Of a stretch of 33,837 nt of DNA, positions 18,307 through 27,900 are shown one piece after another; position 1 is the stretch's first letter, and every line of letters begins with the position of its first letter. A program made the translations under genes and the position numbers. The DNA is taken from NCBI GenBank assembly GCA_018334165.1, contig JAGXTB010000077.1, positions 1-33,837 of the forward strand, given 5' to 3'. The notes below the pieces were generated by a model. That model worked only from the letters and a program-made list of their open reading frames with translations. It had not been told where the DNA came from and did not search any database. Source of the stretch: Sphingomonadales bacterium (GTDB lineage Bacteria > Pseudomonadota > Alphaproteobacteria > Sphingomonadales > Sphingomonadaceae).

Positions 18307-20316
18307 TCAGTGCACCAGAACCCAGGTGATCGCGGCGGTCAGGCCCAGCAGCATGACCAATGCGTAGGAATAGAGGAAGCCCGTCTGGAGCTTGCTGGCG
18401 AGGCGGCTGCCCTGGGCAACCACCCAGGCCGAACCGTTGGGGCCAAAGCGGTCGATCACGCCGATATCGCCCAGCTTCCAGAACTTGTCGCCCAGCCAGA
18501 AGGCGGGACGCACGAAGATCCGGTCATAGAGCTCGTCGAAGAACCACTTGTTGTAAACGAAGGTGTAGATCGGCTTGATCGCGCCCGCGAACTTCGCGGG
18601 GAAGCCGGGGTTGGCGATATAGCCGTACCAGGCGATTCCCAGACCGGTGATCATCACGCCGAACGGTGCCCACTTCACCCAGGTCGGCACTCCGTGCATG
18701 CGGTGGATCAGCTCTTCGCTGAAGGTTACGCTGCCTTGCCAGAAATGGCCGGTGCCCGCGCTGATGAATTCGTGGTGGAACAGCAACCCGGCAATCACCG
18801 CGCCAAGGCTGAGCAGACCCAGCGGGATCAACATCGACAGCGGGCTTTCGTGCGGATGATAACCGGCGGTGCCGTCATCATGCTTGGCATGGCCATGCCC
18901 GTGGTGGTCGTCGTGGACCGCATGCTGCACATGCTCCGACTGGTCCCAGCGCGGCTTGCCCCAGAAGGTCAGGAACATCAGCCGCCACGAATAGAAGCTG
19001 GTCAGCAGCGCCGCGATGATCCCCATCCAAAAGCCGAAACTGCCCGCCACTGAATGGCTGGCATAGGCCGCCTCAAGGATCGAATCCTTCGAATAGAACC
19101 CCGCCAAGCCCACCACATCGACAATCCCAACCCCGGTGATGGCCAGGGTCCCGGCCATCATCGCCCAGAAGGTCAGCGGGATGTGCTTCCTGAGGCCGCC
19201 ATAGAAACGCATGTCCTGCTCGTGGTGCATCGCGTGGATCACGCTGCCCGCGCCCAGGAACAGCAGCGCCTTGAAAAAGGCGTGGGTGAACAGATGGAAC
19301 ATCGCCGCGCCCGGCGCGCCAACGCCCGCGGCGACGAACATGTAACCCAGCTGCGAGCAGGTTGAGTAAGCGATCACCCGCTTGATATCCCACTGCGTCG
19401 TGCCGATCGTCGCCGCGAACAACAGCGTTGCCGCACCAACATAGGTCACCACGTCCATCGCCACCGGGCTGGTCTGGAACATCGGCGAAAGGCGGCAGAC
19501 CATGAATACGCCCGCGGTCACCATGGTCGCGGCGTGGATCAGCGCGGAAACCGGGGTCGGGCCTTCCATCGCGTCGGGAAGCCAGGTGTGCAGCCCCAGC
19601 TGCGCCGACTTGCCCATCGCGCCGATGAACAGGAGGATGGACAGGATCGTCATCGTGTCCCATTCGCCGCCCAGGAAGTGGATCGTCGATCCGGCCATCG
19701 CCGGCGCGCGGACCAGAATTTCAGGGATCGAGACGGTGTTGAACACCAGGAAGGTCCCGAAGATCCCCAGCATGAAGCCCAGATCGCCGACGCGGTTGAC
19801 CACGAAGGCCTTGATCGCGGCAGCGCTGGCCGAAGGTTTCTTGAACCAGAACCCGATCAGCAGGTACGAGGCGAGCCCCACCCCTTCCCAGCCAAAGAAC
19901 ATCTGGACCAGGTTGTCGGCGGTCACCAGCATCAGCATGGCGAAAGTGAACAGGCTGAGATAGGCGAAGAACCGCGGCTGATCCGGGTCTTCGTCCATGT
20001 AGCCCCAACTATAGAGGTGGACCAGCGCCGAAACGGTGGTCACCACCACCAGCATGATTGCGGTCAGCGTATCGACGCGGAAGGCCCAGTCGAACTTGAG
20101 CGAACCCGACTGCACCCATTGCAGCACCGAGACGGTGTGCTCGTGGCTTTGCCCGCTGACAAAGCCCAGGAAGATCGGCCAGCTGAGCGCACAGGCGATG
20201 AACAGCGCGCCGGTGGTCAGCACCTTGACCGCGGTGTTGCCCAGCGCACGGTTGCCCAGCCCGCCGATGATCGCGGCCAGCAGCGGCAGGAAAACGATGA
20301 GGAGGATCGGATCCAC
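18307..20316 (-). CDS. nuoL: NADH-quinone oxidoreductase subunit L
   Basis: NuoL is the distal proton-pumping subunit of complex I, whose long lateral helix clamps the membrane arm. The 669-residue length is usual. Motifs include [17 protein letters not shown] (conserved Glu), [48 protein letters not shown] and [16 protein letters not shown]. Between helices, at about residues 455-490, sits a His/Asp-rich loop ([21 protein letters not shown]) not found in E. coli NuoL. Translation starts at GTG 20316 after AAGGGG. Six bases separate it from nuoK. Confidence 0.97.
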   Translation of the reverse strand: MDPILLIVFLPLLAAIIGGLGNRALGNTAVKVLTTGALFIACALSWPIFLGFVSGQSHEHTVSVLQWVQSGSLKFDWAFRVDTLTAIMLVVVTTVSALVHLYSWGYMDEDPDQPRFFAYLSLFTFAMLMLVTADNLVQMFFGWEGVGLASYLLIGFWFKKPSASAAAIKAFVVNRVGDLGFMLGIFGTFLVFNTVSIPEILVRAPAMAGSTIHFLGGEWDTMTILSILLFIGAMGKSAQLGLHTWLPDAMEGPTPVSALIHAATMVTAGVFMVCRLSPMFQTSPVAMDVVTYVGAATLLFAATIGTTQWDIKRVIAYSTCSQLGYMFVAAGVGAPGAAMFHLFTHAFFKALLFLGAGSVIHAMHHEQDMRFYGGLRKHIPLTFWAMMAGTLAITGVGIVDVVGLAGFYSKDSILEAAYASHSVAGSFGFWMGIIAALLTSFYSWRLMFLTFWGKPRWDQSEHVQHAVHDDHHGHGHAKHDDGTAGYHPHESPLSMLIPLGLLSLGAVIAGLLFHHEFISAGTGHFWQGSVTFSEELIHRMHGVPTWVKWAPFGVMITGLGIAWYGYIANPGFPAKFAGAIKPIYTFVYNKWFFDELYDRIFVRPAFWLGDKFWKLGDIGVIDRFGPNGSAWVVAQGSRLASKLQTGFLYSYALVMLLGLTAAITWVLVH

Positions 20317-20322
20317 TTGGTC

Positions 20323-20631
20323 TTACCCCTTCATGTGGCTGACATCGTCAACCGCGATTGTCCCGCGGTCGCGGAAATAGAGCACCAGGATCGCAAGGCC
20401 GATCGCCGCTTCGCCAGCAGCAACGGTCAGCACGAACATCGCGAAGACCTGTCCGGTCAGATCACCCAGGAAGGCGCTGAAGGCGACCAGGTTGATGTTC
20501 ACCGCCAGCAGGATCAGTTCGATCGACATCAGGATCGTGATTACGTTCTTGCGGTTGAGGAAGATCCCCAGCACGCCCAGCACGAACAGGATCGAGCTGA
20601 CCGTGACATAGTGTTCGATGCCGATGGTCAC
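20323..20631 (-). CDS. nuoK: NADH-quinone oxidoreductase subunit K
   Basis: NuoK is a small three-helix subunit of the complex I membrane arm, related to MrpC. The 102-residue product begins at GTG ([30 protein letters not shown]) and carries the two conserved buried glutamates, one in helix 2 ([11 protein letters not shown]) and one in helix 3 ([17 protein letters not shown]). Length and sequence are standard. Thirteen bases separate it from nuoJ and six from nuoL, showing the tight packing of this end of the operon. Confidence 0.97.
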   Translation of the reverse strand: MTIGIEHYVTVSSILFVLGVLGIFLNRKNVITILMSIELILLAVNINLVAFSAFLGDLTGQVFAMFVLTVAAGEAAIGLAILVLYFRDRGTIAVDDVSHMKG

Positions 20632-20644
20632 AGCTTTACTCCCC

Positions 20645-21262
20645 TCATAACTTCACCCCAGCGCCCACTTCCGGCGAAACATTGACCGTCGCCTCATCCG
20701 GGCGGCGGGCGTTCTGGCGGCTGATCACCTGCCCGCGCACGCCGCCGCGCTTGCGGTGGGTCAGCACGATTGCGCCGACCATGGCAACCAGCAGCAGGAA
20801 CCCGGCGACTTCGAACAGGAACAGGTACTTGCTGTAGAGCAGCAGTCCCACGGCCTCGATATTGCTCGTGTCCGCAGGAACCGCGGCGCTGCCATCGGCC
20901 ACGCCCAGCTTGATCCCGCCTTGGCCAATCGCGCCCAACCCGATCAACACTTCGGCCAGCAGCACTGCCGCCAGCAGCAGCCCCAGCGGGAAGTGCTTGA
21001 TGAAGCCTGCCCGAAGCTCGCTGAAATCGATGTTGAGCATCATCACCACGAACAGGAACAGCACCGCCACCGCGCCGACGTAAACGATCACCAGCAACAT
21101 CGCGATGAATTCGGCGCCCAGCAGCACCATCAGCCCGGCAGCGTTGAAGAAGGCCATGATCAGCCACAGCACCGAATGCACCGGATTGCGGGCCGAAATG
21201 ACCATTCCGCCCGACAGGATCGTCAGAGCCGCGAAGAGATAGAAGGACAGGGCGGTGATCAT
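20645..21262 (-). CDS. nuoJ: NADH-quinone oxidoreductase subunit J
   Basis: NuoJ is a five-helix subunit of complex I that contains the pi-bulge helix 3 important in coupling. The 205-residue product shows [54 protein letters not shown] in pieces typical of the family, including the [14 protein letters not shown] helix. A soluble C-terminal tail of about 35 residues follows the last helix. The start ATG at 21262 has only a weak ribosome site (CAGGTG). It lies 24 bases after a 146-bp terminal-inverted-repeat element that separates it from nuoI. Confidence 0.96.
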   Translation of the reverse strand: MITALSFYLFAALTILSGGMVISARNPVHSVLWLIMAFFNAAGLMVLLGAEFIAMLLVIVYVGAVAVLFLFVVMMLNIDFSELRAGFIKHFPLGLLLAAVLLAEVLIGLGAIGQGGIKLGVADGSAAVPADTSNIEAVGLLLYSKYLFLFEVAGFLLLVAMVGAIVLTHRKRGGVRGQVISRQNARRPDEATVNVSPEVGAGVKL

Positions 21263-21285
21263 GCGGCACCTGCGGTTTGGATTGG

Positions 21286-21432
21286 TTCACGCGGAGGCGC
21301 GGAGACGCGGAGGGGTGGTGTCAACGGCGCAGCCGTGATGATCAAAGGACGCTGCCTTTTGCCGAACAGTCGCGTGACAGAAACAGGCCCGCGGCCGGCG
21401 CAAGTCCTCCGCGTCTCCGCGTCTCCGCGTGA
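21286..21432 (-). mobile_element. Gene-less terminal-inverted-repeat element between nuoI and nuoJ
   Basis: The core runs 21287-21432 (146 bases). Both ends carry TC followed by three copies of ACGCGGAG (one with a G for A), in inverted orientation. Read on the minus strand it shares exact ends, length and inner blocks with the element at 27755-27900. After the repeat both have a GGA-TTG-GC-GGCCGC-GGCC block with a few substitutions. Both also have a small hairpin CGGCTGCGCCG (here) or CGGCTTCGCCG (there), each 11 bases from the right repeat. The middle differs. No gene is encoded. It looks like a non-autonomous relative of the gene-bearing element at 30275-30717. Confidence 0.8.
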
Positions 21433-21493
21433 GAATGCGCATCCGCGTGAGCCAAATTCTCTCAAAGAACCCCGTCCAGTCATCACGCGGCCC

Positions 21494-21979
21494 CTATCGA
21501 TACGGCGCATCGGCTTCAAGGTTCGCGGCGATGGCCCGCTCCCACTTGTCCCCGTTCGCCAGCAGTTTGGCCTTGTCGTAGAGCAGCTCTTCGCGCGTTT
21601 CGGTGGCGTATTCGAAGTTCGGCCCTTCGACGATCGCATCAACCGGGCAGGCTTCCTGGCAGAAGCCGCAGAAGATGCATTTGGTCATGTCGATGTCATA
21701 GCGCGTGGTGCGGCGGCTGCCGTCGTCGCGCGGTTCGGCTTCGATGGTGATCGCCTGCGCCGGGCAGACCGCTTCGCACAGCTTGCAGGCAATGCAGCGC
21801 TCCTCGCCATTGGCATAGCGCCGCAGCGCATGCTCGCCGCGAAAGCGCGGCGACAGCGGGTTCTTCTCAAACGGATAGTTGATCGTCGCCTTGGGCCTGA
21901 AGAAATACCGCAGGGTCAGGAGGTGCGCTTTCACGAACTCCCACAGGGTGAACGATTTGATGAGTTGGGCGGCGGTCAT
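21494..21979 (-). CDS. nuoI: NADH-quinone oxidoreductase subunit I
   Basis: NuoI holds iron-sulfur clusters N6a and N6b, which pass electrons to N2 in the peripheral arm of complex I. The 161-residue product has two classical 4Fe-4S motifs: [16 protein letters not shown] and [16 protein letters not shown]. The N-terminal amphipathic part and the [18 protein letters not shown] lead-in are standard. Its ATG overlaps the stop of the small secreted-protein gene upstream (ATGA). Downstream, 231 bases, mostly a terminal-inverted-repeat element, separate it from nuoJ. Confidence 0.97.
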   Translation of the reverse strand: MTAAQLIKSFTLWEFVKAHLLTLRYFFRPKATINYPFEKNPLSPRFRGEHALRRYANGEERCIACKLCEAVCPAQAITIEAEPRDDGSRRTTRYDIDMTKCIFCGFCQEACPVDAIVEGPNFEYATETREELLYDKAKLLANGDKWERAIAANLEADAPYR

Positions 21980-22410
21980 TGAGGCTTTGCCCCTCCGGTG
22001 CTTGTGTCTTGCTTTACGCAGTCTGCTTGACCTGATTCATCTCCAAACTCGGTTCTGCCCGTGGAGTATTTCGTCTGCCAATTAAGCTTGAAGCTGCGCG
22101 GCTCAACTGCAGGTTTCAAAGTCATCGTGCCAAAGACGTTGAGCCCACGCCATACTTCTGAGTATGAAAATTCGACGGCATCTCCAGCGGCTATGCCTTT
22201 CCAGTGTGTGTCAATATCCGGCCCAGGTCGCGGTGTGCCAAATGCGTGAATGCTCACGTTTGAAATGCTCTTTCCGTGAACCTGGTACGTTAGAGAAAAC
22301 CCCAATTTGGTCTTTGGATTGAAGCAGTAATAGGCCGCATCTGGCACTGCTGCCGATGCAGGAGCGCCAACGAGGCAGAAGGCCAATGCAGCGATTGCAG
22401 GACGAATCAT
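21976..22410 (-). CDS. Small secreted protein of unknown function, inserted between nuoH and nuoI
   Basis: The 144-residue protein has a clear signal peptide: [20 protein letters not shown], with cleavage expected after ASA. The mature part is beta-rich in appearance ([32 protein letters not shown]) and has two cysteines, at about residues 29 (AYYCF) and 133 (QADCVK), that could form a disulfide in the periplasm. I do not recognise a family. The ATG overlaps the nuoH stop by four bases (ATGA), and its own stop overlaps the nuoI ATG the same way, so it is translationally coupled at both ends. Base composition looks less GC-rich than nuoH and nuoI, suggesting acquisition. A longer frame to 22434 is open but lacks the signal-peptide start. 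Confidence 0.8.
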   Translation of the reverse strand: MIRPAIAALAFCLVGAPASAAVPDAAYYCFNPKTKLGFSLTYQVHGKSISNVSIHAFGTPRPGPDIDTHWKGIAAGDAVEFSYSEVWRGLNVFGTMTLKPAVEPRSFKLNWQTKYSTGRTEFGDESGQADCVKQDTSTGGAKPQ

Positions 22411-23447
22411 GCCCCCTGCCTCCACATCAGCCAACCGCTCACCACGCAGACGAACAGCAGGCTCACCGGCAGGAACACCTTCCAGCCCAGGCGCATCAGC
22501 TGGTCATAACGATAGCGCGGGACGGTCGCTTTGACCCATGAGAAGATGAAGAAGAACAGGAAGATCTTGGCGAACAGCCACAGCCAGCCCGGGATCCAGT
22601 AAAGCGGCGCCCACTCGATTGGGGGTAGCCATCCGCCCCAGAACAGCGTCGCGTTGAGCGCGCACATCAGCAGGACGTTGGCATATTCGCCCAGCCAGTA
22701 GAGCGCGAAGCTCATCGAGCTATATTCGGTCTGGTACCCGGCGACGAGCTCGCTTTCGGCCTCGGTCAGGTCGAACGGCGCGCGCTGGGTTTCAGCCATG
22801 CCGCTGATCAGGAACATCACCGCCATCGGGAACAGCAGCGGGTTGAAGCCATAGCCGTTGAGCAGGCCGAACATATGCTCGCGCTGGCCCAGCACGATGC
22901 CGTTCATGTTGAAGGTGCCGGCGTACATCACCACGCAGATCAGGATGAACCCGATGGACACTTCATAGGAAATCATCTGCGCGCTGGCGCGCATTGCCGA
23001 GAAGAACGGGTACTTCGAATTCGACGACCAGCCCGCGATGATCGTGCCGTAAACCCCCAGCGACGAGATCGCGAGGATATAGAGCAGCCCGACATTGATA
23101 TCGGCCAGGATCGCCCGGCCGTTGAACGGGATCACCGCCCAGGCCATCAGTGCGACGGTAAAGGTGATAATCGGCGCAAGCAGGAACAACACTTTGTTCG
23201 ACGCGCTGGGGACGATGGTTTCCTGCAGGAATACCTTCAGGCCGTCTGCGAAGGACTGGAGCAGCCCCCACGGCCCCACCACATTCGGCCCCCGGCGCAG
23301 CGCCATCGCCGCCCAGATCTTGCGGTCGACGTAAATGATCATCGCCACGCTGAGCATCAGCGGCAGGGCGATGAGCAGGATGCCGGAGATCGTGGCGATG
23401 AACCACGACCATTCGTAGGGCAGCCATTGTTGGAAAAACTCGGTCAT
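22407..23447 (-). CDS. nuoH: NADH-quinone oxidoreductase subunit H
   Basis: NuoH is the membrane subunit that docks the peripheral arm and forms most of the quinone channel of complex I. The 346-residue product has eight hydrophobic helices. Motifs include ERKIWAAMALRRGPNVVGPWGLLQSFADGLKVF (here read with VDRKIW), GWSSNSKYPFFSAMRASAQMISYEVSIG, and the acidic loop AETQRAPFDLTEAESELVAGYQTEYSSM. Its ATG overlaps the stop of the small membrane-protein gene upstream, and its stop overlaps the start of the secreted-protein gene downstream. Both overlaps are four bases. Confidence 0.97.
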   Translation of the reverse strand: MTEFFQQWLPYEWSWFIATISGILLIALPLMLSVAMIIYVDRKIWAAMALRRGPNVVGPWGLLQSFADGLKVFLQETIVPSASNKVLFLLAPIITFTVALMAWAVIPFNGRAILADINVGLLYILAISSLGVYGTIIAGWSSNSKYPFFSAMRASAQMISYEVSIGFILICVVMYAGTFNMNGIVLGQREHMFGLLNGYGFNPLLFPMAVMFLISGMAETQRAPFDLTEAESELVAGYQTEYSSMSFALYWLGEYANVLLMCALNATLFWGGWLPPIEWAPLYWIPGWLWLFAKIFLFFFIFSWVKATVPRYRYDQLMRLGWKVFLPVSLLFVCVVSGWLMWRQGA

Positions 23448-23713
23448 TCTTTGCCCACCCGGTCATGAATGGCGATCAGAACCTGGATAACTGCCCCATT
23501 GGCAACGAGGTACAGCGCCTCCGTCAGCGCGTAGTAGAGCGCTTTGGATTTGGTGACCTGCGGCATTGCCCCAGTCGTTTCATCCAACCCGGAGGTTTGG
23601 TACAGAATACCCATCTCGACAAAGGCATTGCCCAGGCTCCAGACGAACATCACTGCGGCAGCGATATAGAATACCCGCGGCAAACGCCTCACCAGATCAC
23701 CGAGACCCGTCAT
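23444..23713 (-). CDS. Small two-helix membrane protein inserted between nuoG and nuoH
   Basis: The 89-residue protein has one hydrophobic helix at about residues 14-34 (VFYIAAAVMFVWSLGNAFVEM), a polar loop (YQTSGLDETTGAMPQVTKSK) and a second helix at about 60-82 (ALTEALYLVANGAVIQVLIAI). I do not recognise a named family. The ATG at 23713 overlaps the nuoG stop (ATGA), and the stop overlaps the nuoH ATG (ATGA), so it is inserted without disturbing either neighbour. The location between a peripheral-arm and a membrane-arm gene allows a role as an accessory or assembly factor of complex I. Passive carriage is equally possible. Confidence 0.8.
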   Translation of the reverse strand: MTGLGDLVRRLPRVFYIAAAVMFVWSLGNAFVEMGILYQTSGLDETTGAMPQVTKSKALYYALTEALYLVANGAVIQVLIAIHDRVGKE

Positions 23714-25713
23714 TCCGCCGCCTCCGCGAAAGTCTCGCCGTGCAGCAGCTCGGCCGAGCAGCGCTGCATAGTCTCGCTGGCGCGGGCGATCGGGTTGGTG
23801 AGGTAGAAGTCCTTGATCGGATAGGCTTCGATCGTGCCCTTGGCCCCGGCCTTGCCTTTCGGCAGCGCACCGCAATCCGCAAGACCCTCGCGGCCCAGCG
23901 CCGGGACGGCCTTGGCCATCGCGGTGCGCAGCGCATCGAAGCTGTCGAACCCGACCGAAACGCCCAGCGCATCGGCCATGGCGCGCAGGATCGTCCAGTC
24001 CTCGCGCGCGTCGCCGGGAGCAAAGACGGCTTTGTCGGCCCACTGCACCCGGCCTTCGGTGTTGACGTAAGTGCCCGGCTTCTCGCTGAAAGCGGCGGCG
24101 GGCAGGATCACATCGGCGGCATGCGCGCCCTTGTCACCGTGGTGGCTGATGTAGACGATCATTGAACCTGCGAACTTGGTGTAATCCACCTCGTCCGCGC
24201 CCAGCGAAATCAGCATCTTGGGCTTGGCCTTGACCAGATCGGCAATGCCGCCCTTCTGAGCATAGCCCAGCATCAGCCCGCCCATGCGGCTCGCCGCCAT
24301 GTGGAGCACGTTGAAGCCGTTCCAGCCATCACGGACCAGCTTGTACTTGGTCGCCAGCGCCAGGCAGGCATCCAGCGCGCCCTTGCCCAGCCCTGCCCCG
24401 CCAAGGATCAGCGCAGGCCGCGCCGCGCCCTTGAGCGCGGCTTCGGCTTCGGCCGGAAGCTTGTCGATCACCGACAGGTCGGTACCGAGGAAGGTCGTCG
24501 GCACGGTGGTTTCCCACTCCGGCCCGACCACGAACAGTTTGGCCCCGCGCTTGGCCGCCTTGCGCAAGCGGCTCTGCACCAAGGGGGCTTCCCAGCGAAC
24601 ATGGCTGCCGACGATCAGGATCGCGTCAGCCTCTTCGATGCCCGCAAGGCCAGAATTGAAGTTCACCGCAGCGAGGTTCGAGCAATCGTAGTCCAGCCCG
24701 GTCTGGCGGCCTTCAAGCAAGTCCGAACCGAGCGCCCCGGCCAAGGCCTTAGCCGCAAACATGGTTTCGCAATCAACCATGTCGCCCGCGACCACCGCAA
24801 CCGACTTGCCGGGGTTGATCTTGGCGACAGCGGCAAAGGCTTCTTCCCAGGTCGCCGCAACCAGCTTGCCGTCACGGCGTAGCCAGGGCTTGTCGAGCCG
24901 GCGGCGGGTCAGGCCATCGACCTGGTAGCGCGCCTTGTCAGAGATCCACTCCTCGTTCACGTCATCGTTGACGCGCGGCAGGATCCGCAGCACTTCGCGC
25001 CCGCGGCTGTCGAGGCGGATGTTGGCCCCGCAAGCGTCCGACACGTCGATCGACAGCGTCTTCTTGAGCTCCCACGGCCGCGCCTCGAAAGCATAGGGCC
25101 GCGAAGTCAGCGCGCCGACCGGGCAGAGGTCGATCACATTGGCGCTCATCTCGTGGCTCGACGCCTTTTCGAGATAGGTCGTGATCTGCATGTTCTCGCC
25201 GCGATAGAGCGCGCCGATTTCGTCCACGCCCGCCACTTCCTCGCTGAAGCGCACGCAGCGGGTGCACTGAATGCAGCGGGTCATCACGGTCTTGATCAGC
25301 GGGCCCATGTACTTCTCGGTCACCGCGCGCTTGGGCTCGTGATAGCGGCTCGCGCCCCGGCCATAGGCAACCGACTGGTCCTGCAGATCGCACTCGCCGC
25401 CCTGGTCGCAGATCGGGCAATCGAGCGGGTGGTTGATGAGCAGGAACTCCATCACCCCTTCGCGCGCCTTCTTGACCATTTCGCTGTCGGTGCGGATTTC
25501 CTGACCCTCGGCGGCCGGCAGCGCGCAGCTCGCCTGCGGCTTGGGCGGCCCGGGCTTCACTTCGACCAGACACATCCGGCAATTGCCGGCGATGCTGAGC
25601 CGCTCATGATAGCAGAAACGCGGGATTTCCTTGCCAGCCAGCTCGCACGCCTGCAGCACGGTAGCGCCCTGCGGGACTTCGAGTTCGAGGCCATCTACGG
25701 TGACTTTAGGCAT
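23710..25713 (-). CDS. nuoG: NADH-quinone oxidoreductase subunit G
   Basis: NuoG is the largest peripheral-arm subunit, carrying one 2Fe-2S and two 4Fe-4S clusters between NuoF and NuoI. The 667-residue length fits the shorter alphaproteobacterial/mitochondrial type, not the 900-residue E. coli form. The ferredoxin-like N-terminus has Cys34, Cys45, Cys48 and Cys63 (CYHERLSIAGNCRMC). Next come the N5 region NHPLDCPICDQGGECDLQD and the N4 motif CIQCTRCVRF. The molybdopterin-oxidoreductase-like C-terminal half is present without catalytic function. The ATG shares one base with the stop of the upstream secreted-protein gene (TGATG), and the stop overlaps the downstream small membrane-protein gene. 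Confidence 0.97.
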   Translation of the reverse strand: MPKVTVDGLELEVPQGATVLQACELAGKEIPRFCYHERLSIAGNCRMCLVEVKPGPPKPQASCALPAAEGQEIRTDSEMVKKAREGVMEFLLINHPLDCPICDQGGECDLQDQSVAYGRGASRYHEPKRAVTEKYMGPLIKTVMTRCIQCTRCVRFSEEVAGVDEIGALYRGENMQITTYLEKASSHEMSANVIDLCPVGALTSRPYAFEARPWELKKTLSIDVSDACGANIRLDSRGREVLRILPRVNDDVNEEWISDKARYQVDGLTRRRLDKPWLRRDGKLVAATWEEAFAAVAKINPGKSVAVVAGDMVDCETMFAAKALAGALGSDLLEGRQTGLDYDCSNLAAVNFNSGLAGIEEADAILIVGSHVRWEAPLVQSRLRKAAKRGAKLFVVGPEWETTVPTTFLGTDLSVIDKLPAEAEAALKGAARPALILGGAGLGKGALDACLALATKYKLVRDGWNGFNVLHMAASRMGGLMLGYAQKGGIADLVKAKPKMLISLGADEVDYTKFAGSMIVYISHHGDKGAHAADVILPAAAFSEKPGTYVNTEGRVQWADKAVFAPGDAREDWTILRAMADALGVSVGFDSFDALRTAMAKAVPALGREGLADCGALPKGKAGAKGTIEAYPIKDFYLTNPIARASETMQRCSAELLHGETFAEAAE

Positions 25714-26453
25714 CAGCGTGACACTCCAGCCTGGCTCTTGGCCATGGCCAATCGGTAGTAATTGATGGCAACTGTTCCACGCAGCACGTGCTTGTCAAAA
25801 GTCAGCTTTTCCCCGGCCACAAGGCAAGCGCCCAGAGCAGGAGTTGCCTTACCAATTGCGCTAGCTTCTTCTGCGCTTTCGGGTTTGGTCAGCAGCCACT
25901 CTTTCGCTGTAGCTTGATCGCGACGAACCACGCATTCCCCAAACTGTGAGAGCCAGGCTTTGGCGACACTGGCGTCCCGTGCCTTCTTCACCGTCTCCTT
26001 GGCGGCGTTCGAGCGGGCTTTGGCATAGGCTGCCTCAAAATCGCTGGCCGATTGCGGGGCGAGATGGGTTAGCGGACCAACGCTGTCGAAGCTGCCGACC
26101 TCAACAACCTTAAGGTCCTTGTTGACCAGCACGTCCGCAAGCGAAGCCCTGTAGAGATCGGGATCAACGACGATACCCTGATCTCCACGCAACATCAGTT
26201 CTTTGCATCCAAAAATGAATGCCAGCTTTTTGGAAGTGTAGATGTCAGCGAACTTGCGTTCCATGGTGTGGTTGTCAACGTTGGCCAAAACCAGTTCGCG
26301 CGCGCGGTCATGGTGGTTGCGCACCGTGCAGGTCGCGTAAGAACGCACGTCTTCGCGATACTCGGCCAGTCTGCTGCCGGACAAGCCTGCCTCTGTCTGG
26401 GAAGCGGACAGTAACCCAGCGCCAATAGCGAGAATGCTGAGAAGCAGCCTCAC
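25713..26453 (-). CDS. Secreted protein of unknown function, inserted between nuoF and nuoG
   Basis: From the GTG at 26453 the product has 246 residues. A signal peptide is evident ([23 protein letters not shown]), with cleavage likely after TEA. The mature part is helical, with four cysteines in the pieces YATCTV, IFGCKE, GECVVR and GACLVA, which could form two disulfides in the periplasm. I recognise no family. The GTG overlaps the nuoF stop (GTGA), and the stop shares one base with the nuoG ATG. The same frame continues upstream into nuoF, but only as a shadow. Base composition appears lower in GC than the flanking nuo genes. The coupled position is unusual for a secreted protein. Confidence 0.8.
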   Translation of the reverse strand: MRLLLSILAIGAGLLSASQTEAGLSGSRLAEYREDVRSYATCTVRNHHDRARELVLANVDNHTMERKFADIYTSKKLAFIFGCKELMLRGDQGIVVDPDLYRASLADVLVNKDLKVVEVGSFDSVGPLTHLAPQSASDFEAAYAKARSNAAKETVKKARDASVAKAWLSQFGECVVRRDQATAKEWLLTKPESAEEASAIGKATPALGACLVAGEKLTFDKHVLRGTVAINYYRLAMAKSQAGVSR

Positions 26454-27736
26454 TCCGCCGCCTCCCGCACATTCTCGGCGATCCGCTTTTCCAGCTCGGG
26501 GCGGAAGTGGCGGATCAGGCCCTGGATTGGCCAGGCGGCAGCGTCGCCCAGCGCGCAGATGGTGTGGCCTTCGACTTGCTTGGTGACGTTCCACAGCATG
26601 TCGATCTCTTCCACGTCGGCATCGCCGGTGCGCAGGCGTTCCATCACGCGCCACATCCATCCGGTGCCTTCGCGGCAGGGGGTGCACTGGCCGCAGCTTT
26701 CGTGCTTGTAGAAGTAGGACAGGCGGCTGATCGCGCGGACGATGTCGGTGCTCTTGTCCATCACGATGACGGCGGCAGTGCCCAGGCCCGATCCGGCTTC
26801 CTTGCAGCCATCGAAGTCCATCGGCATATCGGGGCACATCGATCCGGGGACCAGCGGCACCGAGCTGCCACCCGGAATCACCGCCAGCAGGTTGTCCCAC
26901 CCGCCGCGAATGCCGCCGCAGTGCTTTTCGATCAGTTCGCGGAACGGGATGCTCATCGCTTCCTCGACCACGCAGGGCTTTTCGACGTGCCCGCTGATCT
27001 GGAACAGCTTGGTGCCCTTGTTGTTGTCGCGCCCGAACGAGCTGAACCACCCGGCCCCGCGCCGCATGATCGTGGGGGCGACGGCAATCGATTCAACGTT
27101 GTTGACCGTGGTCGGGCAGCCATAGAGCCCGGCGCCGGCCGGGAACGGCGGCTTGAGCCGCGGCTGGCCCTTCTTGCCTTCCAGGCTTTCGATCATCGCG
27201 GTTTCTTCGCCGCAGATATAGGCGCCCGCGCCGCGGTGGACGAAGACGTCGAAATCGTAACCGCTCTTGCAGGCGTTCTTGCCGATCAGCCCGGCATCAT
27301 AGGCTTCCTGCACGGCCGCGAACATCGTCTCGGCCTCGCGAATGTACTCGCCGCGGATGTAGATATAGGCGGCGCGCGCACCCATCGCGAAACCGGCGAC
27401 CAGCGCGCCTTCGATCAGCTTGTGCGGATCGTGGCGGATGATCTCGCGGTCCTTGCAGCTGCCGGGTTCGGATTCGTCGGCGTTGATCACCAGGAAGCTG
27501 GGCCGTGCCGGGTTCGGCTCCTTGGGCATGAACGACCACTTGAGGCCCGTCGGGAACCCCGCCCCGCCGCGCCCGCGCAGGCCGCTGGCCTTGATTTCCT
27601 CGACGATGGCATCGCGGCCCTTGGCCAGGATCGCCTTGGTATTGTCCCAATCGCCACGCTTGCGGGCAGCCGCGAGCTGCCACGGCTGGTAGCCGTAGAG
27701 GTTGGTGAAGATGCGGTCTTTATCTTGAAGGCTCAT
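26450..27736 (-). CDS. nuoF: NADH-quinone oxidoreductase subunit F
   Basis: NuoF binds NADH and FMN and holds cluster N3, the electron entry point of complex I. The 428-residue product has the FMN/NADH-binding region [20 protein letters not shown], the glycine-rich [22 protein letters not shown] in pieces, and the cluster motif [12 protein letters not shown] with a distant fourth Cys ([12 protein letters not shown]). An excellent GGGAGG ribosome site lies 6 bases before the ATG. It immediately adjoins the outer arm of the 146-bp inverted-repeat element lying between nuoE and nuoF. Confidence 0.97.
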   Translation of the reverse strand: MSLQDKDRIFTNLYGYQPWQLAAARKRGDWDNTKAILAKGRDAIVEEIKASGLRGRGGAGFPTGLKWSFMPKEPNPARPSFLVINADESEPGSCKDREIIRHDPHKLIEGALVAGFAMGARAAYIYIRGEYIREAETMFAAVQEAYDAGLIGKNACKSGYDFDVFVHRGAGAYICGEETAMIESLEGKKGQPRLKPPFPAGAGLYGCPTTVNNVESIAVAPTIMRRGAGWFSSFGRDNNKGTKLFQISGHVEKPCVVEEAMSIPFRELIEKHCGGIRGGWDNLLAVIPGGSSVPLVPGSMCPDMPMDFDGCKEAGSGLGTAAVIVMDKSTDIVRAISRLSYFYKHESCGQCTPCREGTGWMWRVMERLRTGDADVEEIDMLWNVTKQVEGHTICALGDAAAWPIQGLIRHFRPELEKRIAENVREAAE

Positions 27737-27753
27737 GCTGCGCCTCCCATTGA

Positions 27754-27900
27754 TTCACGCGGAGACGCGGAGACGCGGAGGAGTTGTGCTGGCCGCAGGC
27801 CATTCAAATCTGCGCAAGTCTCCAGTTTGAACATGCGTTGCAGGAACAGGGCGGCTTCGCCGCGCGCGCTACTCCTCCGCGTCTCCGCGCCTCCGCGTGA
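27754..27900 (+). mobile_element. Gene-less terminal-inverted-repeat element between nuoE and nuoF
   Basis: The core runs 27755-27900 (146 bases), bounded by inverted copies of TC plus three ACGCGGAG units. The right copy has one G for A, exactly as in the 21287-21432 element, which lies in the opposite orientation. Outside the core, CCATTGATT (27747-27755) and AATCAATGG (27903-27911) extend the inverted symmetry, which is not the direct repeat expected of a simple target duplication. Inside are a GGCCGCAGGCC block and a CGGCTTCGCCG mini-hairpin. No gene is encoded. In the operon transcript it would form a long stem just ahead of the nuoF ribosome site. Confidence 0.82.
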
